Position numbers and translations under genes: made by a program. This document shows, piece by piece, positions 37,101 through 48,995 of a stretch of 64,000 bases of DNA. Source of the DNA: Ligustrum vulgare (Eukaryota; Streptophyta; Magnoliopsida; Lamiales; Oleaceae); contig OY743190.1 of the NCBI GenBank assembly GCA_963555705.1, positions 16,437,491 through 16,501,490 on the forward strand, given 5' to 3'. Positions within the stretch are counted from its first letter, which is position 1, and every line of letters begins with the position of its first letter. Under the pieces are notes generated by a model. That model saw only the letters and a program-made list of their open reading frames with translations. It did no database searches and was not told where the DNA came from.

Positions 37101-40100
37101 TGTAGGACTAGGAGTAGGTAAGTCACGGTAGGGGTAAGAGTCACAGTAGGCACAAACGTTTCATGAATTGGGTAAGGGTAACAATAGGTGGGAGCAGCTC
37201 CAAAAATTTCTTGAGTAGAAGAATGTGTAGTGTATGAAATTTCATGTTTTTGTATTGCTATATATTTATTATTGTATAGTTTACTACTGTTTTCTTTAAA
37301 ATATTTGTAAAGATTTGCTTGAGAATGATTGTTGTTAATGATTGCAGAGACATTGTTCGTGGAATTCTTGTTTTTTGGGAATGCTTTTGAATATATACAC
37401 TTTGACCGTCTACAATCCAGTTGCTCATAAGGGAAGTAGTTAATTTATTTAAATTCTTTTGGTTCGTTAGATTTTGTTTTCAATTTTGAACTCGTTAATA
37501 ATGTATGCTTGATGTAGATAGCAAGAGTTAATATGAGTCGAAGTGGGGACTACAGTTCACGAATAGGGGTAAAGATTTGCTATATATTTATTATTCTATA
37601 ATTTACTTCTGTTTATTATTCTATAATTTACTATTGTTTTCTTTAAAATATTTGTAAAGATTTGCTTGAGAATGATTGTTGTTAATGATTGCAGAAGCTA
37701 TGTTCGTGGAATTCTGGTCTTTTGGGGTTGCTTTGGATTATATACACTTGGACCTTCCGCAATCGAGCTGCTCGTAGGGGAAGTTGTTTGTTTATTTAAA
37801 TTCTTAAGGCTTATTCGATTTAGTTTTCAATTTTTAATTCATTATTATTTTTTTATGTTTGATATAGATTGCAAGAGTTAATAGGAGTCGGAGTCGAAGT
37901 CGAAGTAGGGACTAGGATCACGAATTAGGGTAAGAGTTACAATAGATAGAAGCAGTTAATGAAATTTTATGATTCGAATTAAGAGTACTCTGCGAAATTT
38001 TATGATCACGAATTAGGTAAGTCACGGTAGGAGTTGAAGAGAGTAATAATTTTTATAAAAGTAGGGGTGAGTCTAGAAGTAGGTAAGTCATTGTAGGAGT
38101 AAGAGTCGAAGTATGCACTAAAGTTTTACGAATAGGGTCAGGGTAACAATAGATTGGAGCAGCTCCTAAAATTTCATGAGTAGAAGCAGGAGTAGTGTAT
38201 GAAATTTCATGTTTTTGTATTGCTATATATTTATTTATTATTGTATAGTTTACTACTGTTTTCTTTAAAATATTTGTAAAGATTTGTTTGTTGTTAATGA
38301 TTGCAGAAGCATTGTTTGTGAAATTCTGGTCTTTTGGGGATTCTTTTGAATATATATACTTGGATCGTTTGCAGTCCAACTGCTCATAAGGGAAGTAGTT
38401 TATTTATTTAAATTCATATGGCTCGTTTGATTTTGTTTTCAATTTTGAACTTGTTAATATTGTATGTTTGATGTAGATTGCAAGAGTTAATAGGAATTGA
38501 AGTACGGACTACAGTTTCACCAATATGGGTAAGAGCAACAATAGGTAGGAACAGTTAATAAAATTTTATGATTCGGAGTAAAAGTAGTTCATGAAATTTA
38601 ATGATTTGGTATTGCGATAAATTAATTAATATATAGTTTATTTTTGTTTTCTTTAAAATATTTTTTAAGATTCGGTTAACAATGATTGTTTGTATGATTG
38701 CAGAAGCTGAATTTGTAAAATACTGGTCTTTTAGGATACTTTTGACTCTGGACACTTGGACCGTCGACAACCTAACTGCCTATAAGGGAATTACTTCGTT
38801 TAGTTAAATGTTTATAACCAGTTCGATTTAGTTTTAAGTTTAAAATTTATTATTATATGTTTGATGTAGATTACTTGAGTTAATAGGAGGTGGAGTAGGA
38901 GTTGAAGTGAGTAATAACTTTTAATAAGAGTAGGGGTAGTACTGGGTGTAGGTAAGTCACGTTAGGAGTTAGAGTCGATGTAAGAGTTGAAGAGAGTAAT
39001 AATTTTTGTAAAAGTAGGTGTAGGTCTACGAGTAGAGAAGTCATTGTAGGAGTAAGAGTCGAAGTAGACATTAAAGTTTCACGAATAGGGTAAGGGTAAC
39101 GATGGGTAGGAGGAGCTCCTAAAATTTCATGAGTAGAAGTAAGAGTAGTGTATGATGTTTTTGTATCGCTATATATTTATTATTATTGTATAGTTTACTA
39201 CTATTTTCTTTAAAATATTTATAAAGATTTGTTTGAGAATGATTATTGTTAATGATTGCAGAAGCTATGTTCGTGGAATTCTTGTCGTTTGGGAATGCTT
39301 TTGAATATATACATTTGGACCGTCTGCAATCCAGCTGCTCGTAAGGGAAGTAGTTTATTTATTTAAATTCTTATGACTCATTCGATTTAGGTTTCAGTTT
39401 TGAACTCATTAATATTGTATGTTTGATGTAGATTGCAAGAGTTAATTGCTGTCGGAGCAGGACTCGAAGTAGGGACTAAAGTTTCACGAATAGGGGTAAG
39501 AGTAACAAAAGGTAGGAGCAGTTAATGAAATTTTATGATTGGAGTAAATGTAGTTCATGAAATTTAATGTTTTGGTATTGCGATAAATTAATTAAATTAT
39601 AATTTATTTTTGTTTTCTTTAAAATATTTTTTATGATTTGGTTGACAATGAATTGATTGCAGAAGCTGAATTCGTAAATTATTGGTCTTTTGGGATTCTT
39701 TTGACTCTGGACGCTTGGATCGTCGACAACCTGGATGCCTATAAGGGAAGTACTTCGTTTAGTTAAATGTTTATGTCCAGTTCGATTTTGTTTTAGGTTT
39801 AGAATTTATTATTATTGTATGTTGGATGTAGATGTTAACAGGAGTTAGAGTAGGAGTTGAAGTGAGTAATAACTTTTAATAGAGCAGGGGTAGTACTAGG
39901 AGTAGGTAAGTCACGGTAGTCGATGTAAGAGTTGAAGGGAGTAATAATTTTTATTAGTGCAGGTGTAGGTCTATGGGTAGGGAAGTCACGGTAGGAGTAA
40001 GAGTCGAAGTGGGCATTAAAGTTTCACGAATAGGGTAAGGGTAACGATAGGTAGGAGCAACTCCTAAAATTTCATGAGTAGAAGTAAGAGTAGTGTATGA

Positions 40101-41530
40101 TGTTTTTGTATTGCTGTAAATTTATTATTATTGTATAGTTTACTACTGTTTTCTTTAAAATATTTATAAAGATTTTTTTGAGAATGATTATTGTTAATGA
40201 TTGCAGAAGCTATGTTCGTGGAATTCTTGTCGTTTGGGGAAGTAGTTTATTTATTTAAATTTTTATGGCTCGTTCAATTTAGTTTTCAGTTTTGAACTAA
40301 TTAATATTGTATGTTTGATATAGATTGTAAGAGTTAGTAGGAGTCAAAGCAGGAATCGAAGTAGGGACTACAGTTTCACGAATAGGTGTAAGAGTAATAA
40401 TAGGTAGGAGCAGTTAATGAAATTTTATGATTCGGAGTAAAAGTAGTTCATGAAATTTAAAGATTTGGTATTGTGATAAATTAATTAATCTACAATTTAT
40501 TTTTGTTTTCTTTAAAATATTTTTTAAGATTTGGTTGACAATGATTGTTTGTATTGATTGCAGAAGCTGAATTCGTAAAATACTGGTTTTTATGGTTTTT
40601 TGGGATGTTTTTGACTCTGGACGCTTGGACCTTCGACAACCTAGATGCTTATAAGGGAAGTACTTCGTTTAGTTAAATGCTTATGTCTAGTAGGATTTAG
40701 TTTTAGGTTTAGAATTTATTATTATTGTATGTTAGATGTAGATGTTAACAGGAGTTAGAGTAGGAGTAGGAGTTGAAGTTGAAGTGACTATAACTTTTAA
40801 TAGAGTAGGGGTTGTACTAGGAGAAGTTAAGTCACGGTAGGAGTTATAGTCGATGTAAGAGTTGAAGGGAGTAATAATTTTTATAAGTGCAGGTGTAGGT
40901 CTAGGGGTAGGGAAGTCATCGTAGGATTAAGATTCGAAGTAGGCATTAAAGTTTCACGAATAGGGTAAGGGCAACGATGGGTAGGAGCGACTCCTAAAAT
41001 TTCAGGAGTTGAAGTAAGAGTAGTGTATGATGTTTTTGTATTGTTATATATTTATTATTATTGTATAGTTTACTACTGTTTTCTTTAAAATATTTATAAA
41101 GATTTGTTTGAGAATGATTATAGAAGCTATGTTCGTTGAATTCTTGTCGTTTGGGGATGCTTTTGATTATATACACTTGGACCGTCTGCAATTCAGCAAT
41201 TCGTAAGGGAAGTAGTTTATTTATTTAAATTCTTATGGCTCGTTCGATTTAGTTTTCAGTTTCGAACTCCTTAATGTTGTATGTTTGAAGTAGATTGCAA
41301 GAGTTAATAGCAATCGGAGCAGGTATCGAAGTAGGGACTACAATTTCACGTATAGGGGTAAGAGTAACAATAGGTTGAGCAGTTAATGAAATTTTATGAT
41401 TTGGAGTGAAAGTAGTTCATGAAATTTAATGACAAAGTATTGCGATAAATTAATTAATCTATAGTTTATTTTTGTTTTCTTTAAAATATTTTTTAAGATT
41501 TGGTTGACAATGATTGTTTGTGTTGATTGC

Positions 41531-41613
41531 AGAAGCTGAATTTGTAAAATATTGGTCTATTGGGATGCTTTTGACTCTGGACACTTGGACCGTCGACAAC
41601 CTAGATGCCTATA
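41531..41613 (+). other. Exon-like segment, type A (representative)
   Basis: An acceptor-like TTGATTGCAG precedes an open stretch reading AEFVKYW, MLLTLDTWTVDNL in the best copies. It ends at CTATAAGGGAAG, where type B has GTAAGG. Related copies start near 38704, 39663, 40564 and 42681. I do not recognise the protein. The segment is too short, and the copies too mutated, to call a gene. Confidence 0.4.
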
Positions 41614-42087
41614 AGAGAAGTACTTCGTTTAGTTAAACGATTATGTCCAGTTCGATTTAGTTTTAAGTTTTGAATTTTTTTTTTTTTTTTTTTTGATAGA
41701 TGTTAACAGGAGTTAGAGTAGGAGTTGAAGTTGAAGTGAGTAAGAACTTTTAATAGAGTAGGGGTAGTACTAGGAGTAGGTAAGTTAGGTAGGAGTTAGA
41801 GTCGATGTAAGAGTTGAAGGGAGTAATAATTTTTGTAAGTGCAGGTGTAGGTCTAAGGGTTGGGAAGTCACGGTAGGAGTAAGAGTCGAAGTAGGCATTA
41901 ATTTTTTACGAATAGGGTAAGGGTAACGATGGGTAGGAGCAGATCCTAAAATTTCATGAGTAGAAGTAAGAGTAGTGTATGATTATTTTGTATTGCTATA
42001 CATTTATTATTATTGTATTGTTTACTATTGTTTTCTTTAAAATATTTATAAAGATTTGTTTGAGAATGATTATTGTGAATAATTGCA

Positions 42088-42168
42088 GAAGCTATGTTCG
42101 TGGAATTCTTGTCGTTTGGGATGCTTTTGAATATATACACTTGGACCGTCTGCAATCCAGCTGCTCGT
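42088..42168 (+). other. Exon-like segment, type B (representative)
   Basis: AATTGCAG is followed by a stretch related to type A and a donor-like GTAGGG (GTAAGG in the copies near 39343 and 41205). Other copies start near 37349, 37693, 38304, 39258 and 41126. Differences between A and B shift the frame, so at most one type keeps the original reading frame. Confidence 0.4.
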
Positions 42169-43153
42169 AGGGAAAGTAGTTTGTGAAATTTAATGATAGG
42201 GGTAGGACTAGGAGTAAGTAAGTCATGGTAGGAGTAATTGTTGAAGTAGGCACTAAAATTTCACGAATAGGGTGAGAGGGTAACAATAGGTAGGAGCAAC
42301 TCATAAAATTTCATGAGTAGAAGTAGGAGTAGTATAAGAAATTTCATATTTTTGTATTGCTATATAAATATAATTCTATAGTTTACTACTGGTTTTTTTA
42401 AAATATTTGTAAAGATTTACTTGATAAAGATTGTTGTAGATTGCAAGAGTTAGTAGGAGTCGGAGTGGGAGTTGAAGTAGGGACTACAGTTTCACGAATT
42501 TGGGGCAAGAGTAACAATAGGTAGAAGCAGTTAATGAAATTTTATAATTCAAAGTAAGAGTACTTTATGAAATTTAATGATTTGGTATTGCGATGTATTA
42601 ATTAATCTATAGTTTATTTCTGTTTTCTTTCAAATATTTTTTAAGATTTGGTTGACAATGATTGTTTGTATTGATTGCAGAAGTTGCGCTCTTAAAATAC
42701 CGATATTTTGGGATGCTTTTGATTGTGAACACTTGGACCGTCGAAAACTTAGCTGCCTATAGGGGAAGTACTTCTTTTAGTTAAATGTTTATGGTCAGTT
42801 CGATTTAATTTTATGTTTAGAATTTATTATTATTGTATGTTTGATGTTGATTACATGAGCTAATATGACTTAGAATAGGAGTTGAAGTGAATAATAACTT
42901 TTAATAGAGTAGGGGTTGAACTAGTTGTAGGTAAGTCACGATAGGAGCTAGAGTCGAAGTAGGAGTTGAAGAGAGTAATAATTTTTATAAGAGTAGGGGT
43001 GGTTCTAGGTGTCGGTAAGTCATGGTAGGAGTAAAAGTCGAAGTAGGCACTAAAGTTTCACGAATAAGGTAAGGGTAACAAATAGGTAGGACCAGCTCCT
43101 AAAATTTCATGAGTTGAAGTAAGAGTAGTGTATGAAATTTCTTGTTTTTGTAT

Positions 43154-43554
43154 GTACATTTGTTATGATGATACTTTAAGTTAGTACCTTAGTCCTCAAC
43201 TAGAATGGGTAGGTAATATCAAGTACTTGATGCATGATTTAAAAGTATGAACTAAAGGATTTAAGTTTGAATTTCTTCAATTTTGAAAAGGAAATTTCAG
43301 TCGAGTTTAGAAATGATTGCCTTTGTATATCTTTTCAGAAAGATTCTGCCAAGTTTGGGTTTTGTATTCAATATTTTGGAATTGATACCGTGTTTCTATA
43401 TTTTGGATAATAAGGTTTTATTCTTGATCAATCTTCTTGATTTTTAGTTTAAGCATTGGAATGATTGATATTTATGTCGTGGATTCGATATTAGTATAGA
43501 TCCTTGAAAGGTTGGAAATAGAAGGTTAATGAATGAGTTTATAAGTTGGATAAT
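43154..43554. other. Unassigned AT-rich interval
   Basis: Between the satellite and recognisable integrase sequence. No ORF and no terminal repeats are visible. By position it may be decayed internal sequence of the older gypsy element. Confidence 0.5.
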
Positions 43555-43926
43555 GTCAGATGATTGATTGAGTTCTACACAATAGCTATCAAGCGTCTTT
43601 TCCATAGCTTTGTGTGAGGTACAGATATATGTTAGAGAGGTTGTCCGATTTCAGGTATTGCTACCGTCTAAATGTTTTTGGATAGAGATTTGAGATTTAC
43701 TTGAGATTTGGAAGAATTTGCATGTGGCAATGGGTACTAAATTAAATTTTAGTACTGCCTACCATCCCCTGACAGACGGGCAGTCCTAACGCACTATTCA
43801 GACGCTGGATGATATACTTAGAGCCTGTGTACTAGACTTGAGTGGTAGTTGGGAGATTCATCTACCATTGGTGGAATTTGCCTACAATGACAGTTTTCCG
43901 GGCTACCGTTGATATGTCACCATACG
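43555..43926 (+). pseudogene. Integrase core remnant of an old Tekay/Del-like gypsy element
   Basis: Frame-broken but readable integrase: YVREVVRF near 43635, then a segment related to FWKNLHVAMGTKLNFSTAYHP near 43710-43765, TDGQS, a decayed region containing [24 protein letters not shown] near 43870, and VDMSPY at the right edge. The next residues of the same motif (EALYG) are encoded from 51686, after the younger element. This shows that the younger element inserted into this gene. Confidence 0.85.
43922..43926 (+). repeat. Target-site duplication, left copy (ATACG)
   Basis: ATACG directly precedes the 5' LTR (TGTAATACC...) and recurs at 51681-51685 directly after the 3' LTR (...GTGTTACA). 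A 5-bp duplication is standard for Ty3/gypsy integration. Confidence 0.93.
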
Positions 43927-44898
43927 TGTAATACCGCATTTCGATTTACATGCTTTCTTGATTGTCACGTAAAGTTTATATTAATATCATTATAAATGAT
44001 TTAACTAATATTATGGTTATTATGGTTTTATTTGAATTATTTTGCAGTGGAAGGACTGGATGCCGTCTCGATCAATGTACCAATTAAAAGTTTATAAATT
44101 GTTATTTTAACAGTTTACGTGCAATTTTATGTGATTAATTAAATTTATTGCCTAGCCATGCTAAATTCTATTTTTATTGTGTTAAATTGAAGTTGGGAAA
44201 AGTTTGGTGACACTTTGGAATTTCATTTGAAAGTTTTGGAAAGTAAAGTAAATGGGGATACATATATGAAATTTTTAAAGCATTCATGTCATAAGCATGC
44301 ATTCATGCATACAGTTTACTTACTGAGCTTCAGCTCACCCCAATCCCTCCCCATTTTTCAGGTGATGAAAGTTAGATGATCAGAGGAGAACACTTGGCGG
44401 CTGACTCCGACAGTACCCGTTGTCGCCTTAATTAATAAAGTTTAAATTCATTTGAGTTATCATTTAAATTTATTTCTTCATTCATTATTATTGATAATGG
44501 TTTGGTTGAAGTTATTTTGATTAAGTATGGAACGTATTAGAGGTTAAATTACCTTTATTTCAATGGTCAATGTTTGATGATGTTTTGAAAAAAATCTTAT
44601 GATTGAGGAGTTTGGTAAATGTATGAATTGGTTTTGGAGATGATGAATGTGATTGAAATGTGATGGATGTTTTAAATTTTAAAATGGTTTTTGATGTCCC
44701 TCTACAGGTTGGCTATGTCCAATTTATAGAGGAGACTCTGCCGAAATTTTTCTAAAATTTTATAATAGATAAATGAATATTTTAATTGTGCAAACGTTTT
44801 AAATTCCGCATTTTAACGTTTAAACGATTTATTTCCGCATTAAAAGAAAAAGGGAAGTTAACACCTAGGTTTAAGATTCTTGAACTTGGGGTGTTACA
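43927..44898 (+). repeat. 5' LTR, internally deleted (972 bp)
   Basis: Begins TGTAATACCGC and ends GGGGTGTTACA. It matches the two ends of the 3' LTR but lacks 1713 bp from its middle. The junction lies in GAAAGTTTTGGAAAG, where the two deletion ends share TTTTG, consistent with microhomology-mediated loss. Confidence 0.93.
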
Positions 44899-44902
44899 TT
44901 TT

Positions 44903-44914
44903 TGGTATCAGAGC
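44903..44914 (+). other. Primer-binding site (initiator tRNA-Met)
   Basis: TGGTATCAGAGC starts 5 bp after the 5' LTR end. Confidence 0.9.
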
Positions 44915-45129
44915 TAAGAGTTTTAAAAGCGATTCTGTAGACTTTTAAATTTTATTTGAAATTGGTTCGGGTACTAAGTCACGCCTCAAGTGCTTCTCCC
45001 TCGATCATCTGGTAAGTTAATTTTGCTTAAATTATTGAATGTCATGTAATGCTACTAGATTGAAATTCGTACACATTGATATGTAGTACTATATATTGAA
45101 CTAGATGTTTTATCCTCTCCTATTTAGAA

Positions 45130-46205
45130 ATGGCTCCCACTAGACGTAGCAACACTCAAGGAAGAACGTCTCAAACTCAGGATGAAGGGACAGGCAATAA
45201 CAATGCCCCTTCCGGCACTCCGACGGTCGTGGAGGCCTTAGTCCAAGCGTTAACTACGTTGGGACAGGCAAGTCAGCCTAGGACTAACGAGACCCGTGGA
45301 CATGGGAGGATATCAGAATTTAAGAGGCTGTCTCCACCACCCTTTGTTGGAACCACTGACCCCCCCCCCCCCCCCCGAGGCTGAAAAGTGGTTAACTGAA
45401 ATGCAGAAAGCCTTTAAGGTTATGGGATGCACCGATGAGGAAAAGGTTAACTTTGCCGCATACATGCTTCAGGGCGGTGCCTACGATTGGTGGTTGATGG
45501 TTCAGCGGCAACATGAAAATGACGCTGAACCTTTTACTTGGGAAATGTTTACCACAGCCTTCAATGAAAAGTACTTCCCTAAGAGTCTCCGCCAGCAGAA
45601 GGAGGGAGAATTTCTGAAACTAGTGCAAGGGAACAGATCAGTTACGGAATATGAGGCGGAGTTTGCTAGACTGGCTAAGTTCGCTCCAAACTTAGTGGAT
45701 ACTGAAGAGAGAAGGTCTAGGCGCTTTGAAGAAGGACTTAAACCACAAATCAAACAGGCCGTGATCCCTTTTGAACTCACTACTTATAGAGAGGTGATCA
45801 ACAAATCTCTGTTGGTGGAAAGAGCTTTAGCCATAGATAGCGAAGAAAATAGAACTCCATCCTTTAACCAGAAATTTAAGAGTGGAAATTCAAAGGGGTG
45901 GAATAACAAGGGACATAAAAGGAGGAGTGATCAAGGAAGTAAGCAGTATCACCAATCAAACAAGCAACAAATAGTAACTTGCTCGAAGTGTGGCAAGGGA
46001 CATCGTGGTGAGTGCCTTCATGGCAAAGGAGTATGCTTTAGGTGTGGGAAGTCGGGACATTTTGCAAGCGATTGCCAGAGTTGTTTTAACTGCGAGAAAC
46101 CGGGACATCTAGCTAAGGATTGTAGAGAGAAGAAGAAGACTACCCAAGCAAGGGTTTATACAATGTCTAAGAAGGAAGCTAATGACTCATCCACCGTGGT
46201 ATCAG
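45130..46205 (+). pseudogene. gag: Gag with poly-C frameshift (Tekay-like)
   Basis: Starts MAPTRRSNTQGR after a 215-bp leader that has no gene. The N-terminal part ends in a run of 17 C (45360-45376); related elements have a short CCC there, and the expansion shifts the frame by one. The rest reads the gag domain (AEKWLTEMQKAF, YDWWLMV, WEMFTTAFNEKYFP, EYEAEFARLAKF, RRFEEGLKP). It then has a half-knuckle CSKCGKGHRGEC and two CCHC knuckles (46034-46075, CFRCGKSGHFASDC; 46082-46123, CFNCEKPGHLAKDC). The C-run could also be a sequencing or assembly error. Confidence 0.9.
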
Positions 46206-46314
46206 GTATTGTAAATTTTATTTATTACATTTCCCTTCTGTCTGTACATCTCGTACCATTCTAGACAAATTATGAACATGCATATATCTATAGAAGTATA
46301 CTTTATTGTGGTAG
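46206..46314 (+). other. Probable spliceosomal intron between gag and protease
   Basis: The gag frame ends in VVSG and the pol frame resumes in [12 protein letters not shown]. Between them lie 109 bp that begin GTATTG, end GTGGTAG, are T/A-rich like plant introns, and carry stops in the gag frame. Removing them joins the two frames exactly (109 is 1 mod 3, equal to the frame offset). Whether it is spliced in vivo is inference. An alternative is a chance insertion flanked by splice-like bases. Confidence 0.6.
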
Positions 46315-48610
46315 GTACTGTGTACGTATGTGACAAACTTGCAACTATTCTTTTCGATTCCGGGGCTACTCATTCTTTTGTCAGTCCTGTTTTTGCTGAG
46401 AAATTAAATCATTCATCCCCACAACTGTGTACTCCGTTTGTTGTGTCAACACCATCCGGAGACTTATTGAGTTCAAGTACTGTATTGAGAGACTGTCCAA
46501 TAGTGGTGAATGGGAATGACTGGGTGGCAGATCTTATAGTACTGGATATTCACGATTTTGACATCATACTGGGCATGGATTGGCTATCGCGGTATTATGC
46601 TTCAATAGACTGTCATGAGAAGAAGGTGATGTTCGAGCCTCCAAATGAAACTCCTTTTTACTTTGTCGGGGTTGAGGTGAAACCTTCTATTCCAATAGTG
46701 TCAGCGATGAAAGCCCATCAATTGATGAATAAGGGCTGTAAGGCGTACTTGGCTGCGATAGTCGAAGTACCAAAAACAGACCCCTCACTTGAACAAATTG
46801 CAATCGTTCGAGAATATCCGGATGTTTTTCCAGAGGACCTTTTTGATCTACCGCCTGAAAGAGAGATTGACTTCGTTATCGATTTGGTACCTGGAACAGC
46901 CCCAATATCTAAAGCACCGTATCGGATGGCTCCTGCAGAACTTAAAGAGCTCAAGGAGCAATTGCAGGATCTCATGGATAAGGGCTTTGTTCGACCTAGT
47001 TTCTCTCCATGGGGTGCTCCTGTACTATTCGTGAAGAAGAAGGACGGTTCTATGAGACTTTGCATAGATTACAGAGAATTGAATAAAGTAACAATAAAGA
47101 ATAAATATCCGTTGCCGAGAATTGAAGACCTATTCGACCAACTTCAGGGTGCAGGGTATTTTTCCAAGATCGATCTACGATCTGGTTATCATCAGTTGAG
47201 GATTAAAGAAGAGGATATCCCAAAGACAGCTTTCCGTACCAGATATGGACATTATGAATTTTTGGTGATGCCGTTTGGGTTAACCAATGCTCCTGCAGCA
47301 TTTATGGATCTGATGCATCGAGTTTTTAAAGAATACTTGGATCAATTTGTTATAGTCTTCATTGACGATATATTGATCTATTCTAGGTCTGAAGAGGAAC
47401 ACGAAAGGCATCTGAGAATAGTGCTTCAGAAACTTAGAGAAGAGAAATTATTTGCGAAATTCAAGAAGTGTGAATTCTGGCTGGAACGAGTGCCGTTCTT
47501 GGGGCATGTTGTATCAAAAGAAGGCATTGAGGTTGACCCGAGTAAAATTGAGGCAGTTCGTAATTGGCCGACACCAACAAATGTGAAAGAGGTCCGCAGC
47601 TTTCTTGGATTAGCTGGTTACTATCGAAGATTTGTGGAAGGATTTTCCAAGATTGCCTCGCCTTTGACTAAGCTGACCAGAAAGGATACAAAATTTCAGT
47701 GGGATGCTAATTGCGAACAGAGTTTCGAGGAGTTAAAGACGCGGTTGACAACTGCGCCAATCTTAACTATTCCACAGGGAAATGAAGGATTAGTCATTTA
47801 CAGTGATGCCTCATTGAAAGGGCTTGGTTGTGTTCTTATGCAACACGGCAAGGTAATTGCCTACGCTTCAAGGCAACTGAAAGAGTACGAGAAGAATTAC
47901 CCAACTCACGATCTCGAGTTGGCAGCTGTCGTATTTGCATTGAAAATATGGAGGCACTATCTCTACGGGGTCAGATGTGAGATCTACACCGATCATAAAA
48001 GTCTCAAATACTTCTTCACACAGAAAGAACTAAACATGCGACAGCGCAGGTGGTTGGAGCTTGTCAAGGATTACGATTGTGTTATTAATTATCATCCTGG
48101 CAAGGCTAATGCTGTAGCTGATGCACTTAGCAGAAAAAGTCATAGAACAATGAATGCCTTGCAAGTTGTCCAGAAACAGTTACAGAGGGATATCCAATGG
48201 TTAGAGTTGGAGGTCGTTCCAAAAGGCAAGACAGGTTATCTTGCTAACATAACATTGGAATCGACATTGTTTGAGAAAATAAAGGCCCTACAGTTAGAAG
48301 ACCCCAATACTTCAAGGGTCCGCACTGAAGTAATTAATGGGAAACGCACTGATTTTATTATCTCCGCAGATGGTGCCCTTCGGCAGGGAAATAGACTGGT
48401 AGTCCCCAATAATAAGGAATTGAAGCGAGAAATTATGAGGGAAGCTCATAACACTCCTTACTCAATCCACCCCGGAAGTACTAAGATGGCTCGGGATTTG
48501 AGGCAGCATTTTTGGTGGATTGGCATGAGTAGGGATGTGGCGGAGTATGTTCAACGTTGTCTCACTTGTCAGCAAGTTAAGGCCGAACATCAACGACCTT
48601 CTGGCCTATA
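46315..48610 (+). pseudogene. pol: Pol: protease, RT, RNase H and integrase N-terminus; integrase core deleted
   Basis: One open frame of over 760 codons. Protease: [12 protein letters not shown] (about 46352) and [55 protein letters not shown] and an intact catalytic box in [11 protein letters not shown] (about 47355-47387). RNase [33 protein letters not shown] and AVADALSRK, all acidic residues present. Integrase: zinc-binding H..H..C..C ([15 protein letters not shown] to [17 protein letters not shown]), then a stop. The DDE core expected here is missing. RT and RNase H look usable, but integrase is not. Confidence 0.93.
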
Positions 48611-48958
48611 AGATTTGTTGGGCCCTTTGAAATACTTGAAAGGGTGGGTGACCTAGCTTATCGGGTTGCATTGCCACCGGCACTATCTGGAGTTCATAAC
48701 GTATTTCACGTGTCGATGTTGAGAAAATATATTTCGGATCCTTCTCATATTCTCAGTTATGAGTCGTTAGATCTTCGTGAGGATCTAACGTACGAGGAAT
48801 CACCTGTGAGGATCCTACTGAAGGCAGATAAGGAACTTAGGAGGAAGAAGATACCTCTAGTTAAAGTCCTTTGGAGGAATCATGCAGTAGAAGAGGCTAC
48901 TTGGGAACGCGAGGACGAAATGCGTGCCAAGTATCCACACCTTTTTGGTAAGTTTTAA
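48611..48958 (+). pseudogene. Integrase C-terminus and chromodomain, detached from pol
   Basis: Immediately after the pol stop the sequence resumes in another frame with RFVGPFEILERVG (GPY/F module), SGVHNVFHVSML, and a chromodomain: VRILLKADKELRRKKIPLV, KVLWRNHAVEEATWERE and YPHLFG, ending TAA at 48956-48958. Chromodomains guide integration to marked chromatin. The join at about 48605-48612 replaces the catalytic core. Frame and start are not independent, so this is the 3' part of the deleted pol. Confidence 0.88.
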
Positions 48959-48982
48959 TTTCGAGGACGAAATTTTCTTTTA

Positions 48983-48995
48983 GGGGGTAAGGAAT
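48983..48995 (+). other. Polypurine tract
   Basis: GGGGGTAAGGAAT directly precedes the 3' LTR start TGTAATACC. The preceding ATTTCGAGGACGAAAT palindrome (near 48957-48972) also occurs before the other two LTRs of this kind in the window (near 52295 and 62010). Confidence 0.75.

Larger units (their letters stand above)
36808..43153 (+). repeat. Dimeric satellite, ~950-bp period made of two ~475-bp related halves
   Basis: Landmark A (a segment ending ACTTGGACCGTCGACAACCT) occurs near 36820, 38744, 39705, 40613, 41570 and 42718. Landmark B (ATACACTTGGACCGTCTGCAATCC) occurs near 37393, 37740, 38350, 39307, 41166 and 42132. A and B mostly alternate, giving a composite period of about 910-965 bp. 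The halves are clearly related: the same T-rich run with TTTTCTTTAAAATATTT, a TTGCAG, about 85 bp of exon-like sequence, TTCGATTTAGTTTT, then a purine-rich stretch of GGAGT/AGTAGG words. Copies differ by many substitutions and indels; one B copy (40205-40240) lacks most of its exon-like part. No open gene is visible. Confidence 0.85.

Noticed and set aside
37666..37881. 71-codon ORF in the dimeric satellite
   Set aside because: Spans exon-like and AT-rich parts in a frame not kept in other monomers.
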